Assembly: GCA_033765235.1 (NCBI GenBank)
Contig: JANRIG010000022.1
Span: forward strand, 124,001 to 188,000
Direction of reading: 5' to 3'
Source: JANRIG01 sp033765235
Lineage (GTDB): Bacteria > Bacteroidota > Bacteroidia > Cytophagales > UBA9547
Length of the DNA stretch: 64,000 nucleotides
In this document: positions 63,284-64,000 of the stretch, piece after piece
Layout: the number at the start of each line of letters is the position of its first letter
Position numbering within the stretch: position 1 is the stretch's first letter
Notes under the pieces: model-generated
Database searches by the model: none
Seen by the model: only the letters and a program-made list of their open reading frames with translations
What the model was told of the DNA's origin: nothing
Made by a program: the position numbers and the translations under genes

Positions 63284-64000
63284 CTATTTTATATCTTTAG
63301 TAGTATGCCTAAGCAACATATAATATAGGTATACATACTTTACAAACCGCGAATATGAGCTGCCCAAGGCAATAATGAGGCCTTTGATACCGTCTAAAAA
63401 ACCTAATTTTAAAAAATAATATTTGATAAAGGCAGCAGTGGGGCTGGCAAGCATCATGAATACATTGAACCTTTTTTTGCGTTGGATAAGAGCTTTGGCA
63501 CCATCGAGCCCATATTTATTAAGTTTATCAAAATATTGAAATACATTTTGATAGCTGTAGTGAATAATATCAGCTTTGAGAGTACCTAACTTGCCTTGCG
63601 GACACTCCACATGCTCGTGCAGAGCCATGTTGTTAAAATCTACATAATTTTTGTTGAACAGCCTAGTGACATATCCCGGATACCAATCGCTATAGCGCAC
63701 CCACTCACCCATAAAGTAAGTTTTGCGTGGCATTTGGTATGCAAACATTTTGGTTTCGGAAAGTGGCAAAGCCATGATTTCTTTTTTGAGCTCAAAGGGT
63801 ATCTCTTCATCAGCATCTACCCATAGTATCCAATCATTTGAAGTTTGCGACAGTGCATATTTTTTGCTGCCCGCAAATCCCATCCACTCTATATTAAAAA
63901 TTTTTATTTTATGATATTTTTGTGCAATTTGCAATGTTTCGTCTGTGCTACCGGTGTCTACTAATATTATTTCATCTGCCCAAGATATAGATTCTAAGCA
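63284..64000 (-). CDS. Family 2 glycosyltransferase (cut by window edge)
   Basis: The frame is open to the right edge: the first visible residues, CLESISWADEIILVDTGSTD, are the GT2 nucleotide-sugar motif, so the start lies beyond 64000. The metal and donor site DWILWVDADEEIP follows, then a segment with ALHEHVECPQGKLG of the acceptor side and a basic, hydrophobic C-terminus (FMMLASPTAAFIKYYFLKLGF) that would sit on the inner membrane. It resembles the WaaE/KdtX-type glycosyltransferases that modify lipopolysaccharide cores, but the acceptor is not known. It converges with the giant gene, 58 bases apart. Confidence 0.92.
   Translation of the reverse strand, partial: CLESISWADEIILVDTGSTDETLQIAQKYHKIKIFNIEWMGFAGSKKYALSQTSNDWILWVDADEEIPFELKKEIMALPLSETKMFAYQMPRKTYFMGEWVRYSDWYPGYVTRLFNKNYVDFNNMALHEHVECPQGKLGTLKADIIHYSYQNVFQYFDKLNKYGLDGAKALIQRKKRFNVFMMLASPTAAFIKYYFLKLGFLDGIKGLIIALGSSYSRFVKYVYLYYMLLRHTTKDIK

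Noticed and set aside
1..64000. CRISPR arrays, tRNA or rRNA genes, insertion sequences, phage integrases
   Set aside because: No spaced direct-repeat array, no cloverleaf or rRNA sequence and no transposase or integrase frame was found on reading both strands.

Overview
The window is chromosomal DNA from a member of the Bacteroidota; genus cannot be fixed from sequence alone. Support comes from the gliding/type IX secretion (T9SS) markers GldD and PorX, C-terminal T9SS sorting domains on two secreted proteins, a pair of DUF5687-like proteins, Bacteroidota-style -7 boxes (TAnnTTTG), many lipoprotein signals and weak Shine-Dalgarno sequences. No rRNA, tRNA, CRISPR array or insertion sequence was seen. 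Both ends cut genes: galE at the left and a family 2 glycosyltransferase at the right.

Layout. 0-1.2 kb: galE tail and a small lipoprotein. 1.2-8.3 kb: a leftward tripartite RND efflux operon (tetR, tolC-like, adaptor, pump), with a four-helix-bundle gene bracketed by inverted repeats inserted between adaptor and pump, and a palindromic operator-like site in the tetR promoter. 8.3-9.5 kb: an intact hicB antitoxin followed by a hicA toxin gene killed by two in-frame stops. 9.5-14.5 kb: tyrS and gldD, then the cell-elongation pair mrdA-rodA. 14.6-24 kb: an orphan nuoH behind a lipoprotein gene, and a hyfB-C-E-F-G-I cluster for a complex I/hydrogenase-4-like membrane complex. 24.3-27.4 kb: trxA, folB, a DivIVA-domain protein and porX. 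27.4-33 kb: an AT-richer accessory segment between porX and lon, with a small-ORF pair, an XRE regulator, a frameshifted surface protein, a hexapeptide-repeat protein and a T9SS-exported metalloprotease. Two hairpins that share a core but have different paired arms bound it. 33-40.4 kb: lon, a DUF1573 protein, an FGGY kinase, an ABC exporter with a permease split in two, and a nuclease-fold protein. 40.6-63.2 kb: one gene of 22.6 kb encoding a 7,537-residue exported protein.

Two systems stand out. First, the Hyf-like complex keeps the charged residues of its ion-channel subunits. It has lost both NiFe-ligand motifs in the large subunit and all four proximal iron-sulfur cysteines in the small subunit (D140, T143, D207, N237). 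The only cluster motif left is a half-ferredoxin module fused to the small subunit. It therefore looks like an ion-translocating complex without the usual redox core. Second, the giant protein contains six near-equal units of 555-566 residues, each two TIG/IPT domains plus exactly seven calcium-binding FG-GAP/VCBS repeats. That is the composition expected for six integrin-alpha-like seven-bladed propellers in series. About 24 further TIG domains, a beta-helical region and a T9SS sorting domain follow.

The genes fit one theme: cell-surface biology of a T9SS bacterium. PorX regulates and GldD supports the secretion/gliding apparatus that would export the giant adhesin-like protein and the metalloprotease. 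All functional calls are by reading motifs and protein similarity from memory; no database search was run.
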